Numbered from the stretch's first letter, positions 21,973-33,556 are shown. The stretch is 64,000 bases of DNA from Cyrtodaria siliqua (GCA_037043455.1 JAWPHD010000230.1:310001-374000); one strand, 5' to 3'. Program-made: numbers and translations. The notes: generated from the sequence alone by a model not told the origin.

Positions 21973-22229
21973 GTAAGTATTAGTTTAATATGATGTATTT
22001 TAATGAGGAAGTGTTTATTTTCGAAATGTTTTTCGTTGGTAGTGTAATTTTATGTTGATATTCTCCCGATTCTCGGCAGTGTGATGTTGGCGGGTGGGGT
22101 AATCGTATTTTTAGGAATATTGATATAAAATATGTTTTCCATTGAAGGAAATACATTTTTGATTATAAATGTATTCGTTATACGACTTGGTTATTAAAAT
22201 TTAATAAAAAATATACTGATATCGATACC

Positions 22230-23330
22230 ATTCCGTATTTTTTCTGATTTAAATTTCACTTTGAGTTTAAAACCAAAAAAAAAAAAAATACGATGTTACC
22301 GCCTTTTTAGTAGGAAGGCACAAAATCATGTTCTATTTTTAAAAAATACACATATTTGTGTTCTTATATAATTTTAATATTGCATGGTAACCTTTATTTT
22401 GTACAAAGTATTTTTTTTATTTTTTTCTCAGCTTTCAAATGGGCAGTATATTTCTTGTTGTTATAATTCACTTTGAAAATTTAGAAACACTAGTGTGTTA
22501 CTGTCTATTTAATAGAAAGGCGTAAAATCATGTTATTTTCTAAAAAAATACACATATTTGTGTTCTTATATAGTTTTTATACTGCATGGTTAACTTGATT
22601 TCATACCAAGCATTATATAAAAAAAGAATTATAGATTTCAAATGGGCATATATTTCTTGTTATAATTCACTTTGAACTTTTAAAAGCAAAATTTAGAAAC
22701 ACTAGTGTGTTACTGCCTTTTTAATAGAAAGGCACACAATCATGTTATTTTCTAAAAAAATACACATATTTGTGTTCTTATATAATTTTTATACTGCGTG
22801 GTTAACTTTATTTTATACCAAGCATTATAAAAAAAAAGTATTTCAGCTTTCAAATGGGCATATATTTCTCGTTATAATTCACTTTGAACTTATAAAAAAC
22901 TAAATTTAGAAACACTAGTGTGTTAGTGCCTTTTTAATAGAAAAGCATAAATCATGTTAATCTTCTGAAAAATACACATATTTGTGTTCTTATATACTTT
23001 TTATACTGCATGGTAACCTTTATTTCATCATACAAAGCATTATATTTTTTTCTTCAGCTTTCAAATTGGCAGATTATTTCTTCTAAGAAATAATTTAAAA
23101 AATCAAAAAAATACCATGTGTTATCGCCTTTTTAATATAAAGGAACACAATTATGTTCTTTTTAAATATATATATATATATAATTATATAATATATTTGT
23201 GTTCTTACATAGTTTTCATACTGCATGGTTGTCTTTTTATCAAGCAAAACATTATTTGTATATTCTTTTCACATTTCAATGGGACACAATATTTCTTTAA
23301 AAAAATAATTCTAAAATTACTACTACAATA
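22230..23330 (+). repeat. Tandem satellite, five units of about 212 bp
   Basis: The phrase CACATATTTGTGTTCTTATA recurs at about 22351, 22553, 22765, 22977 and 23193, spacing 202, 212, 212 and 216. Each unit also has TAGAAACACTAGTGTGTTA, GCCTTTTTAATAGAAAGGC (a small inverted repeat) and GCTTTCAAATGGGCA. The array fills most of the putative intron between 21972 and 23551. It has no coding potential. Confidence 0.85.
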
Positions 23331-23550
23331 AGTGGTACATGTTGAAAACTCACGACGGTGATACTTAATACAACGTAACACAGATTGCAAGTCATGGGTA
23401 TATATACTTAACACAAATAAAATAGAAACAAATCGTGACCACATGGCTGCAAACCTTTAACATTAATTATAACATTAATATTCAGTTTTAAACCAATACT
23501 CTGCATTTAATCCCTTATAAAAGTAACACTTTATCTTAGTTTATTTTCAG

Positions 23551-23709
23551 CTGCTTCAAAAGGGGAAGGATACAGAGGAATTCAGGACACACTCCATACT
23601 CTACTTTATACATTCCTATGCACGGGACTGCAAATTTGAACCATATATTGAAATGTTTTGGAAACTTTTTTTGCACTGTATGTGTCATTTCTTGTTTATG
23701 TTAATTTAA
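23551..23709 (+). CDS. Candidate second exon of small unknown gene
   Basis: After the acceptor TTTATTTTCAG the frame in phase with 21928-21972 stays open for 52 codons to TAA at 23707. It contains KGKDTEEFRTHSILYFIHSY and a hydrophobic end (WKLFLHCMCHFLFMLI). The total protein would be 67 residues, with a possible C-terminal membrane segment. An AATAAA lies at about 23776. No family recognised. Confidence 0.35.
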   Translation: MLQKGKDTEEFRTHSILYFIHSYARDCKFEPYIEMFWKLFLHCMCHFLFMLI

Positions 23710-23884
23710 TTAAAACTCTTTTATTACCGTATGTTTTGAACTCTTTATTACCGTATGTTTTGTTTACATAACTCAAATAAAAAGCTATGAATTTCTGAAT
23801 TTTGTCTTCTTGTTATTGTTTAGCTTGTGGAGCATCTATTTGAATAATTGCTTCAGGTATGGCACTCTACATGTAGTATGGGAC

Positions 23885-24275
23885 AATACCGGATTTTAAT
23901 GACCTAGTGTTGTTACCAGCGAAATATAAGACACCAGCTCAAATGAGCTGCATATATATAGCATGGATCTCAATACCTGGTTTTATGACATGGTGTTGTT
24001 ATTAACAAAAGATAAGGCGGCAACTTGCTTAAATATCTGCATATTCGGCATGTGTTTTATTGCACTACCAAATCAATATAGCATGGGTCTCAATACCCAG
24101 TTTTATGACATTGTGTTTTGAGAAAAGATAAAGAACTCGCTCAAATAGGGTGCATATTCGGTATATATTTTATGACACTCACAGCAATAAGACACTAGTG
24201 TCATAGGGCGAGCATAAATATATACTTAACAGCATAGCAATAAAACAAGAGTAAGTACAGAATTTTATGACATGC
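23885..24275 (+). repeat. Degenerate tandem repeat, about four units
   Basis: Units share CAATACC..GTTTTATGACAT, AAAGATAA, TGCATATTCGG and ATAGCATGG(G/A)TCTC with spacing of about 85-125 bp. They are diverged and end near 24275. No element ends seen. Confidence 0.55.
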
Positions 24276-25035
24276 GGTAAGACTCTCAGTGGAGCTAACA
24301 ATTCAAACGTCCGGGGAATGGGATGAGGATTGGGAGCTTTTGATAAAGTACGCACGCACAAACAAATTTAAAAAAAATGTATGTATGATTCGTGGCATGC
24401 ATAGCATGGACAGTTTAGGAGTCGGCTTATTACTCATATCTACACCATTATCACACAGTCCATCAGAGACCTCATTTTCACTTGCAGTAAACTTGCCTAA
24501 TAAAGCTTCAAGATCTAGATCATCAAAATTAATAAAAATCTTCTTTTCCGTAAGACATGTTCATGTACGTAAAGATAATCAGAATGACATTACCAAATGG
24601 TAAATATGTACAAGAGATGCATGTTCACAGTTTTTTTTTTAATAACGCATTGATTAAAATAACAGTTTAAGCAGCAAACTATAATTATGCATTCAAGTCT
24701 CGGGACATATCAAAAGAATCGGCCGACGCCGCGCTTTAAACTCGAAGAAAATAAAGGATAATTTCACTAATTAATTACCATACATTTGCACAAAAAAGAT
24801 GCATTTTTTAATTCAATTGGTCTAAAAGCAATACGGTTAAAATCGTTACAAAAGAAGAAAACAAATATCAACCGACACCGCGTCACACAATGTTAGTTTT
24901 CCTAGCGAAAACAATACAATTAATATTAATGATTTACGCCTGGTAATCCAAACACTTTCAGAATTATAAAACAAAATGTCCGATAATTATTGGTATTTAA
25001 AGTATTTTGTTATTACAGCAAGGAATAAGTAATAG
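24276..25035. other. Non-coding or unassigned
   Basis: A minus-strand frame at 24292-24570 is open and acidic in part (NFDDLDLEALLGKF) but lacks a start codon and known motif. It might be a decayed exon of a transposon gene. The rest shows nothing recognisable. Confidence 0.3.
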
Positions 25036-25134
25036 ATAGAGTATGGTTTCATTGAGTTGGTTCATTTAAACATTGAGATGGGCGTAGCCCATCGAGGTGT
25101 TTAAATTAACCAACGAAATGAAACCATACTCTAT
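25036..25134. repeat. 99-bp near-perfect palindrome
   Basis: The left arm starts ATAGAGTATGGTTTCATT and the right arm ends AATGAAACCATACTCTAT. Pairing continues through GTTGGTT/AACCAAC and ATTTAAACA/TGTTTAAAT to a tip ATGGGC-GTA-GCCCAT, with only a few mismatches. It would form a long hairpin. It is likely a tiny foldback MITE; the flanks show no clear target duplication. Confidence 0.9.
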
Positions 25135-26468
25135 TTGTTTTGTAGCATGTCCATTTCAGCTCAATTTCAGTTATTCTAACTGTTATTCTCACAGTTATTC
25201 TGACAGGTCTTATTTTCAACGATTTACACCTGTGTCTGAACAAAGAGAATTGTCTGTGACCATGCTACAATTACATATTTAGAGCATAGGATCGTCATCA
25301 TTTTCGCGGTAATCAGAGTATCACCGTGTGTTTATACATTTTATTAACACCATTTTCGAACTAGTCTCCGTGTTCGTGACACAACCCTGAGCCATAATTC
25401 CCGATTGCTTTATGCAATTAGGGATTTTTCTATTGACTATGTAATTAACAAGCCAAGCCGCCAGTTAAAAAGAAGCTATATATTTCTCACGTAATATATG
25501 AGATAAACACAGCAGTAGCACCGAACTGGTTTTGTGTCGGCGTTCCATTGGTCGACAATTGACAATATTAACGAAATCACAAATCAAAACATGCTCTACA
25601 TTTCGTTTCGGTAGGGCTGCAGAATTTGTTGCCGTTAAAACTGTAAATGTACTCATTGCTTTGTATTGTTGTTGTTTATTGTTTTTCCTTCTCTGTTTGT
25701 TTTTCCTGCATAAGAGTGCTTGCGCGCGAGTGCGAGCGTTAGTGTGCTTACTTGCCTGTGTGTATATGTATCCTGGTTGGAGCATAGTTGTTTGTACTCG
25801 TTTAATGTTTAAAAACCTGTGCATAAACACTTGGTAGAACAAATGAAATACATTGTTAAATGACAGTAATTTTACTTATAATATGCATGATAGACAAGCG
25901 ACATGGATATTTTTAAACGTGCGCAAATCCCGTCAAAGGATACACAAACATTGTTAAATAGAAAATAAATAAACTCACCTTTCAAGGCTGAATATAGGTA
26001 ATCCTTATAAAATCCGTTATTTTTATGAATAATAATAATATAAAAAAAATCAATCCAGTAAAATAAAAACAACTCTTGAAATTACACACGTGTTTTTAAA
26101 TCCACCATTATGATAAAGTAATAGTCCGAAGATACATAATGAATCTTTTCAAATTAGATACCACGAAAAGCGCGCTGCACGGGATTTGCGGACACTGTGT
26201 TACGCCCACTGGTCGATAAATCTATTTAACTATTATTTACTTTTAAAGAGTACTGAATTATTTCGGCTCAATAAATATTACTTTATTGAATACATATTTA
26301 GCTAATGTAGAGTTTCTGTTACAATATGAAAATAATAATAGGTATATGTTCATACATAACATATATATTGAGTAATTACTTTAACATGTTAGATTAGTAT
26401 ATATAGACAGGAATATCATATCATGTCAGCCACCACCTATACCATTCTTTTCAAATATATTAGTATTA
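25135..26468. other. Non-coding stretch
   Basis: Overlapping opposite-strand frames at 25465-25842 have low-complexity composition and no motif. No repeat shared with the rest of the window was seen. Confidence 0.35.
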
Positions 26469-26476
26469 GTATTATC

Positions 26477-26518
<42 letters not shown>
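26469..26518. repeat. (ATT)n microsatellite
   Basis: About 15 ATT triplets with little interruption. Confidence 0.95.
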
Positions 26519-26599
26519 AACTGCAATGTTTAAGTAGTATACTTATACATTGAATAGACATCTACCCACTTCATTGCTAGATAGTTTGTATATATATAT

Positions 26600-26758
26600 A
26601 TAGTCGTTTTCTGATGTATACATGTTTTTGTTTTTCCAATGTGATGACTTGTCGCCATTCATATGTAAATGTATTTTGTAACATGTTGCTTATGCTGTTC
26701 ATATATGTGAACCTAAGTGAAATAAAGAAGTTGAAGTTGAAGTTGAAGTGTCGAAACG
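26600..26758 (+). mobile_element. Possible 3' end of a LINE or SINE with (TTGAAG)n tail
   Basis: The segment ends TGAAATAAAGAAGTTGAAG and then two to three more TTGAAG units, as in retroposon tails with short tandem ends. No coding sequence or 5' head is visible. Confidence 0.3.
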
Positions 26759-26775
26759 TACAGGTAAGATCGCCG

Positions 26776-26866
26776 CGTTATCGATCGGACCCGTCTTATC
26801 GGAAGACCCGCCTTATCGATAGACGCTGAAATCTCGTACTTTCTACGCGAGAGTCTACGAGATTTC
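26776..26866 (+). repeat. Short tandem repeat followed by a hairpin
   Basis: Three units of 17-18 bp (TTATCGATCGGACCCGTC, TTATCGGAAGACCCGCC, TTATCGATAGACGC) are followed by a perfect 11-bp stem. The stem is GAAATCTCGTA at 26828-26838 and TACGAGATTTC at 26856-26866. Confidence 0.7.
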
Positions 26867-27719
26867 ATCATATTTTCTTATCCTCTTATTGTACAAATCC
26901 TTGAAAAAACGTAATATCTCATACATCGTCACTGATCATCGTGAGTAAAATAATGAGAAAAAAAATCTTTTATGTGTTAATGAAATATGTTTCTTCAATA
27001 CTAACATCGTATGTTAGATATTGAATAGTTTAGTAAATTATGCTGTCACGTCAAGATCGCTTTAATACCCCTAAAACAGGGGTCACCATCATAAGTATTG
27101 ATTTTAAGAGCTCTGCTCGGTCTTAGGCAGTGCCTAAAAATTCATGTTAAACGACAATTCAATGTCGTCAAACAGACCAGTGATTTAAGAAGTTTATTAC
27201 GATTCTGAACAGACGAACTAGTTTTTTGTGACAAAGGCAAAATTTCAGAAAAAAAATGACAGCTGTCGTGAGCCAACAAGAAAAACGAGATTTCGTTGGA
27301 CACGCATGGCTTTAGGATACACCCATTACCTTTGTATTCATATTGGAGTTATACTTGGCCTAATATAAGAAGCTAAAATTTAACGATATTAAGCAAATAT
27401 CTAGTAGAACAATTTTCGTTTTTCTTCATCGTGAACTTCCGTTCGAATGCCGCCATTGCGTTTAAATCGAGTAGACCGCGAAATGTTTAACGAAATTTGA
27501 TTGGTTCTTTCTCCCAGAAATGACCAATTAAAACGCGTTTTAGAAAATATCATCCGGGAGCTCTTTGATTTTTATCAACGATGTCAACTTTGTCAAGTTG
27601 CATCGGGTTTTGTGTAGTCATTTTATATAAACTGTGAAGTTCGAGCCTAATTTTAGGTTATTTAACAAATTTCAGAACATAAACAACTTATTACCCTTCT
27701 TAAGAAGTATACGGGGGCT
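26867..27719. other. Non-coding stretch
   Basis: Nothing recognisable on either strand. Confidence 0.35.
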
Positions 27720-27960
27720 TCCTCGAGCTGTCTAAGAAGCCTTAGGTAGGTGACCATATTTTCGCACTGAGCCAGTTCGCCCATAGAACGGAAATAATTT
27801 CATGGCGTTTAGTAGTGAGTGCGTTGAGGGTTTTCCCTTCAATTACCATAAGCACCCTCGTTAGCCATAGGCAACCATCGGTAATGTCATTAGTTGTCGG
27901 TTTGCCGATGGGTAAGATGTTTGTAACCAATCTTACCACGACTCGAGACCTGAGGTAGAA
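27720..27960 (-). repeat. Repeat R2 fragment
   Basis: Contains CATCGGTAATGTCATTAG and GTCGGTTTGCCGATGGGTAA, which on the opposite strand match the TTACCCGTCGGCAAACCGAC stretch at 47095. R2 relatives lie at 35640-35900, 42513-42773 and 46690-47203. Confidence 0.55.
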
Positions 27961-28139
27961 TCGGTGGCCTCGCTATGATATAACAGGCCTGCCAAATCTC
28001 CGGATTCCCCGGATTTCTCATCTGCTCTCCGGATTTAAAGGGACAATCTGCAGATTTTCATGAAATGTTATTTTTTTTTTAAAAATCATGATTTAACACT
28101 GTAATACTGTCTTAGATGCCACTCATAAACCGTTGTTGC
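27961..28139. other. Short stretch with CTCCGGATT repeats
   Basis: TCTCCGGATT, CCCCGGATTT and CTCTCCGGATTT occur within 45 bp (27987-28042). The rest is probably the 3' untranslated end of the adjacent LINE. Confidence 0.4.
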
Positions 28140-28692
28140 TTAGGCCCATTTTGATTGTTTATATAATTTTCCGGTATTGTCATTAAGACATTCTGACTTC
28201 CGCTTCCCTTTTGTCTTTTTAGGTTGTATTGTCTTTTTTTTTTTTTTTTTCATAAGCCTAAATTTGGAAGGATGTTGCGCCCTACTTTTTATTGAATTTA
28301 TGGTGGGTGCCTCAATTACTGTGTTAGGTAGTTTGTTCCAGGAATCTACCACTCTATAAGCAAAGGATTTCCTCCTAATATCAACTCTTGCTCTTTTCTT
28401 AAATAATTTATTTGAGTTTCCCCGGGTGCCAGTATTCGGGGCCATAATGAACAGTTTATTTTTATTTAATATATCAATGTTATTTAAAATTTTGTAAACC
28501 TGAATCACATTGGCTCGCTCTCTTCTATACTCCAGGGTTGGTAGTCCTAACATAGTCAGTCTTGTGTGAAATGGAAAGTTGCTGAGGTTACCCACCATTC
28601 TGGTAGCTCTTTTTTGGACATTTTCTATAGTGTTAATGTCTTTTTTGAGATATGGAGACCAGACAACTGTGGCATATTCCAGGTGAGGTCTA
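28140..28692 (-). pseudogene. LINE ORF2, C-terminal part
   Basis: The minus strand encodes RPHLEYATVVWSPYLKKDIN, then VQKRATRMVGNL, LEYRRERANVIQVYKILN and FAYRVVDSWNKLP. These are the conserved tail of jockey/CR1-type non-LTR retrotransposon polymerases, ending at the stop near 28140. It continues upstream in 29671-29844 once the insert at 28693-29664 is removed. Low-complexity AAA codons near 28230 suggest decay. Confidence 0.85.
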
Positions 28693-29664
28693 CATACATG
28701 TGATACCTCACGGCGTGAGATGAAATCTCACGGCGTGAGATGAAATCTCACGGAATTCTAACCCTCCTCCCGGCCCCACGGAATTGTATAAAAAACTCCC
28801 ATAAATTTGCTAAAATGGATTTATCGAAAATCATCGGTCTTAGTAAGCACTATTCTATTCTATTCTATTGTCTAAACGAGTCGATCACGTGATGCGTTGT
28901 TTACCTGTATTTGATCTGGATGGATCGATGGCCTGGGGGGGAAAGTGTTATTTGCAAACAGTTTTTTGGCTTAATTGATCTTATCAAAGGATTAGCAGCA
29001 CACTTTTGAAGTATTTAATGATACAGACCTGTAATTAAACAGGTTTGATACAACTTAAAACAAATTGCCGGTGTCATTTATTCAGAAGTGGAAAATGAAT
29101 GTTTGAATGTAATTATCGGATAGCGAAAACGAAAGTAGACTTTGTCGGCGTGAATTTGGTGAGAATGTTTGATTTAATTAAAACAATTAATGAATTTTAT
29201 AAAGATTTTACTTCAAATAAAGTTCCGTGATTGACGAACGTTGCTTTTGTTCGATGTTTTTTTTTATGTTTGATTTAAATTTTTACTTGAAAAAAAAAAA
29301 GAAGGGTGTTGGTTGCTTTTGTTCCATGTTTGTACTTTGTCTTGGACCAAATTAAAAACTGAAATATTAAATTAAAAAATGAATTAATAATGAAAAGAAA
29401 ATGAAAAAAATGCATGAAAATAACATATTGTTTAATTTTTATTGTTTTAACTCATTTCTTGTTTATAATATCCGGCTCCCATGACATCAATGAAGAAACT
29501 TGTTTAAAAGTGTATTTTCAGGTATTCGTTTATGGAATTTGGTTAAAAAATACTGCCACGCACTAAAAATATCGCGCGAAAAAAACTCCCAGATTTTTGC
29601 ATGAATCTCCCTTAAAAAAATCACTAAACTCCCAGATTGAGGTCCTGAAAGTATCACATGTATG
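28693..29664. mobile_element. 972-bp DNA transposon/MITE inserted in the LINE
   Basis: Perfect 14-bp terminal inverted repeats, CATACATGTGATAC and GTATCACATGTATG, are flanked by a perfect 6-bp target duplication GGTCTA (28687-28692 and 29665-29670). Deleting the insert and one duplication copy rejoins the LINE codons LVRP and RPHLEY exactly. The inside has two and a half copies of a 22-bp unit containing CTCACGGCGTGAG and a (CTATT)n run, with no long ORF. A 6-bp duplication is unusual and the superfamily is not determined. Confidence 0.9.
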
Positions 29665-29670
29665 GGTCTA

Positions 29671-29844
29671 ACAAGGGATTTATATAAGCAGAGGAACATT
29701 TCTATGTCCATATATGTAAAAGTTTTGAATATTAGTCCTAGGTTCCTATTAGCCTTTGAGACTTTCCCACTTATATGGTTAGAAAACTTTAACTTAGAGT
29801 CAAAAGTTACCCCTAGGTCCTTTTTCTGCAATACCTTAGTAATT
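29671..29844 (-). pseudogene. LINE ORF2, middle segment
   Basis: Encodes ITKVLQKKDLGVTFD, HISGKVSKANRNLGLIFKTF and FLCLYKSLVRP. This is the region just after the RT palm in jockey/CR1-like polymerases. It is bounded on one side by the 972-bp insert and on the other by the tandem-core element at 29845-33020. It is in frame with both neighbouring LINE segments once the inserts are removed. Confidence 0.88.
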
Positions 29845-32800
29845 TTTAGCTCTACTGGCCGAAGGCCAGCAGAGCTTATGGGATGGCGAGTTGTCCGTCG
29901 TCCGTCCGTCGTCCGTCCGTCGTCCGTCGTCCGTTGTTAACTTTTGTCTTGTGACAACTCTCGGGCCTTTATTTTTCATCCGATCTTTACCAAACTTTAA
30001 CAGGTTGTTAATATCAATGAAAGCTCGGACAAGTTCGAAAACCAGCCAGATTGGAATAATTTCACCGGAGTTATGGCCCTTGTTTTGCTGAAAAATGCCA
30101 TATTAAGACTTGTGAGCACTCTAGCACCTTCATTTATTATTTGATCTTTACCAAACTTGCACAGATTGTTAATATCAATGAAAGCTTGGACAAGTTCGAA
30201 AACCAGCCAAATCAGATCAATAACACCGGAGTTATGGCCCTTGTTTTTTCTGAAAATTGCTATTTTCTGCCTTGTGAACGCTCTAGCACCTTCATTTATT
30301 ATTTGATCGTTACCAAACTTGCACATATTGTTAATACTAATTATAGCTTGGACAAGTTCGAAAATCAGCTAAATTGGTTCAGTAACACTAGAGTTATGGC
30401 CCTTGTTTTTTCTGTAAAATGCCATTTTCTGCCTTGTGAACACTCTAGCACCTTCATTTATTATTTGATCTTTACCAAACTTGCACAGACTGTTAATATC
30501 AATGAAAGCTCGAACAAGTTCGAAAACCAGCTAAATCGGATCAGTAACACCGGAGTTATGGCCCTTTTTTCCCCCTGAAAAATGCTATTTTCCGCCTTGT
30601 GAACACTCTAGGGCCTTTAATATTAATCGGATCTTTACTTAACTTTGCCAGTGTCTTTATATCAATGAAAGCTCAAACAAGTTCGAAAACTGGCAAGATC
30701 GAAATAATTTCAATGGAGTTATGGCCCTTGTTTTGTTGAAAAATGCCATATTAAACCTTGTGAACACTCTAGCACCTTCATTTATTATTTGATCTTTACC
30801 AAACTTACACAGATTGTTAATATCAATGAAAGCTCAGACAAGTTTGAAAACCAGCTAGATCGGACTATTAACAGCAGAGTTATTGCCCTTGATTTAGTTA
30901 AAAATGCTATATTTTGCCTCGTTAAGACGATAGGGGCTTCATTGTTCATCCGATCTTTACCAAACTTTATCAGATTGTTAATATCAATGAAAGCTCGGAC
31001 AAATTCGAAAACCAGCCAGATTGGACCAGTATCGGCGGAGTTATGGCCCTTGATTCAGTTAAAAAAATGCTAAATGTTGCCTCGTTAAGCGATAGGGCCT
31101 TTATCTTTCACTCGATCTTTACCAAACTTTACCAGATTGTTACTATCAATGAAAGCTCGGACAAGTTCGAAAACCAGCCAGATCGGACCAGTATCGGCGG
31201 AGTTATGGCCCTTGATTTAGTTCAAAATCCTATATTTTGCCTCGTTAAGACAATAGGGCTTTCATTTTTCATTCTATCTTTACTAAACTTTACCACATTG
31301 TTAATGTCATTGAAAGCTCGAACAAGTTCGAAAACCAGCCATATCGGACCAGTAACAGCGCGGAGTTATGGCCCTTGATTTAATTAAAAATGCTATATTT
31401 TGCCTCGTTAAGACGATACCCCGGGGCTTCATTGTTCATCCGATATTTACCAGATTTTATCAGATTGTTAATATCAATGAAAGCTCGGACGAGTTTGTAA
31501 ACCATTCATATTGGACTAGTAACAGCAGAGTTATGGCCCTTGATTTAGTTCAAAATGCTATATTTTGCCTCGTTAAGACGATAGGGGCTTCATTGTTCAT
31601 CCGATCTTTACCAAACTTTACCATCTTGTTAATATCAATGAAAGCTCGGATAAGTTCGAAGACCAGTCAGATCGGACTAGTAACAGTGGAGTTATGGCCC
31701 TTGATTTAGTTAAAAAAGGCTATATTTTGCCTCGTTGAGAAGATAGGGTCTTCATTTTTCATCCGATCTTTACCAAAAATTACCAGATTGTTAATATCAA
31801 TGAAAGCTTCTAAGTTCGAAAACCAGCCAGATCGGACCAGCAACAGCGTAGTTATGGCCCTTGATTTAGTTAAAAATGCTATATTTTGCCTCGTTAAGAC
31901 GATGGGACCTTCATTTTTCGTCAGATCTTTATCAAACTTTACCAGATTGTTACTATCAATGAAAGCTCCGACAAGTTTGAAAACCAGCCAGATTGGACAA
32001 TTTACACCGGAGTTATGGGCCTTGATTTCATTTTCTGAAATATGCTATATTTTGGCCTCATTAAGAAGAAAGGGCCTTTATTTGGCCAAATTTCATTAAA
32101 AATTTTCAGGGATGATCAGTACCAAGCCTAGTTGTACATATCGTTACTGTGTTCCAGTTGAATGATTTTGGCGGAGTTATGTCCCTTTAAAGGTTTTAAT
32201 AAACAAACTTTGTCCTGACTAGTTTTCCTGAACCCCTCTCCGGATTTAAACAAAACTTTTTAGGGATGATCAGTTCCAGGTCTAGTTGTGCAAATCTTTG
32301 CCGTGTTCCGGTTGAATGATTTTTGGCAGAGTTATGGCCCTTTAAAGGTTTTAATACACAAACTTTGTCTGGACTATTCTCCTGAACGTCTCCCCATATT
32401 TCAACGAAACTTTACAGGGATGATCAGCACCAAGCTTAGTTGTGCTTATCATCTTCGCATTCCGGTTAACAGATTTTTGGTGGAGTTATGGCCCTTTAAA
32501 AGTTTTTGATACACAAACATTTTCTGGGCTAGTTTTCCTGAACCCCTGGCTGGATTTTAACGAAACTTGACAAGGATGATCAGTATCAAGCCTAGTTGTG
32601 CATATCATCACCATATTCGGGTTGAATGATTTTTGTCAGAGTTATGGCCCTTTAAAGGTTTTAATAGAGAAACGTCCAGATTAGTCTGTTCTGGACTCCT
32701 TGCTGGATTTCAACGTATCTTGATGGGGATGGTCAGTACCAAGCCTAGTTGCACCTATCATTGCCGTGTTCTGGTTGAATGAATTTTGGCAGAGTTATGG

Positions 32801-33020
32801 CCCCTTAAAAGGTTTAATACACTAACTTTGTACAGACTAGTTCTCCTGAACCTCTGGCTGGATTTCAACGAAACTTGTCAGGGACAATCAGTACCAAGCC
32901 TAGTTGCCTATATCATCACCATGTTCTTTTTGAACGATATTTGAAAGAGTTATGGCCCCTTGTGCATAAACTTTATCTTTAGCCAGTAGAGCGTCCACAG
33001 GCCCTCTTGGGCCTCTTGTT
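29845..33020 (-). mobile_element. Tandem-core element, family A, inserted in the LINE
   Basis: On the plus strand it begins TTTAGCTCTACTGGCC-GAA-GGCCAGCAGAGCT (hairpin), then a GTCCGTCGTCC-type microsatellite. About 15 units of the 138-bp core follow (GAGTTATGGCCCTTG, TCGAAAACCAGCCAGAT). From about 32090 seven units of a second core of about 120 bp follow (GATCAGTACCAAGCCTAGTTG). It ends CCTCTTGGGCCTCTTGTT. The flanking LINE codons NKIE and ITKV join in frame with no base duplicated or lost except an ambiguous T, so insertion was between two T residues. Open frames inside are repeat readings. Confidence 0.9.
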
Positions 33021-33556
33021 TCAATTTTATTTGCTTGATCTTTGATAAAATACACATTGTTTTCATCATCGTTGATTCCAATGTGAAGGTGTTTACATTT
33101 TTTGGCATTGAATACCATTTGCCAATTTTAGCCCAGTTACATGCATTGAATATATTATCCTGTAAATTCTGTATATTATTTGGGTATAAAGTTTTGTATC
33201 GTCTGCAAACAGTTTAGTAGTGCAGGAAATGGCTTCGGGGAGGTCATTGATATATATCAGAAACAGTACGGGCCCTAAAACCCTGCCCTGAGGAACCCCG
33301 CTTGTGACGTCCATGAGGCCCAATTCCTGCCCATTTACTACTACCCTTTGTTTTCGGTTAGTTAAAAAATCTTTTATCCAGTTATAAAGTTTGCCTGAAA
33401 TTCCAATGGCTCTAACTTTTCTAAGTAGACTTTTATGGGGGACTTTATCAAACGCCGCTTTGAAGTCGAGATATATGACATCTACATCTTCCCCATTATC
33501 GATGGCTTCCGACCAATCATCTATACATTCCAACAACTGAGTAGCACAGGAGCAAA
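33021..33556 (-). pseudogene. LINE ORF2, reverse transcriptase domain (5'-truncated)
   Basis: Reads [14 protein letters not shown], then [16 protein letters not shown] (RT motif A), [29 protein letters not shown] (motif B) and [10 protein letters not shown] (motif C, FADD). It goes on to CNWAK and [12 protein letters not shown] after a frameshift near 33180. The clade is jockey/CR1-like. It lacks the endonuclease and N-terminal half: similarity stops at about 33556, consistent with 5' truncation on insertion. The tandem duplication boundary (33083) falls inside it. Confidence 0.88.

Noticed and set aside
22230..23330. Regularly spaced repeats considered as a CRISPR-like array
   Set aside because: Units of 212 bp are similar along their whole length, with no short repeats and unique spacers, and the context is eukaryotic.
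25465..25842. Overlapping 125- and 101-codon frames on opposite strands
   Set aside because: Low-complexity composition, no splice context, no motif.
30141..32099. Chain of 100-145-codon frames
   Set aside because: They repeat with the 138-bp core unit of a transposable element and break irregularly; no independent protein.
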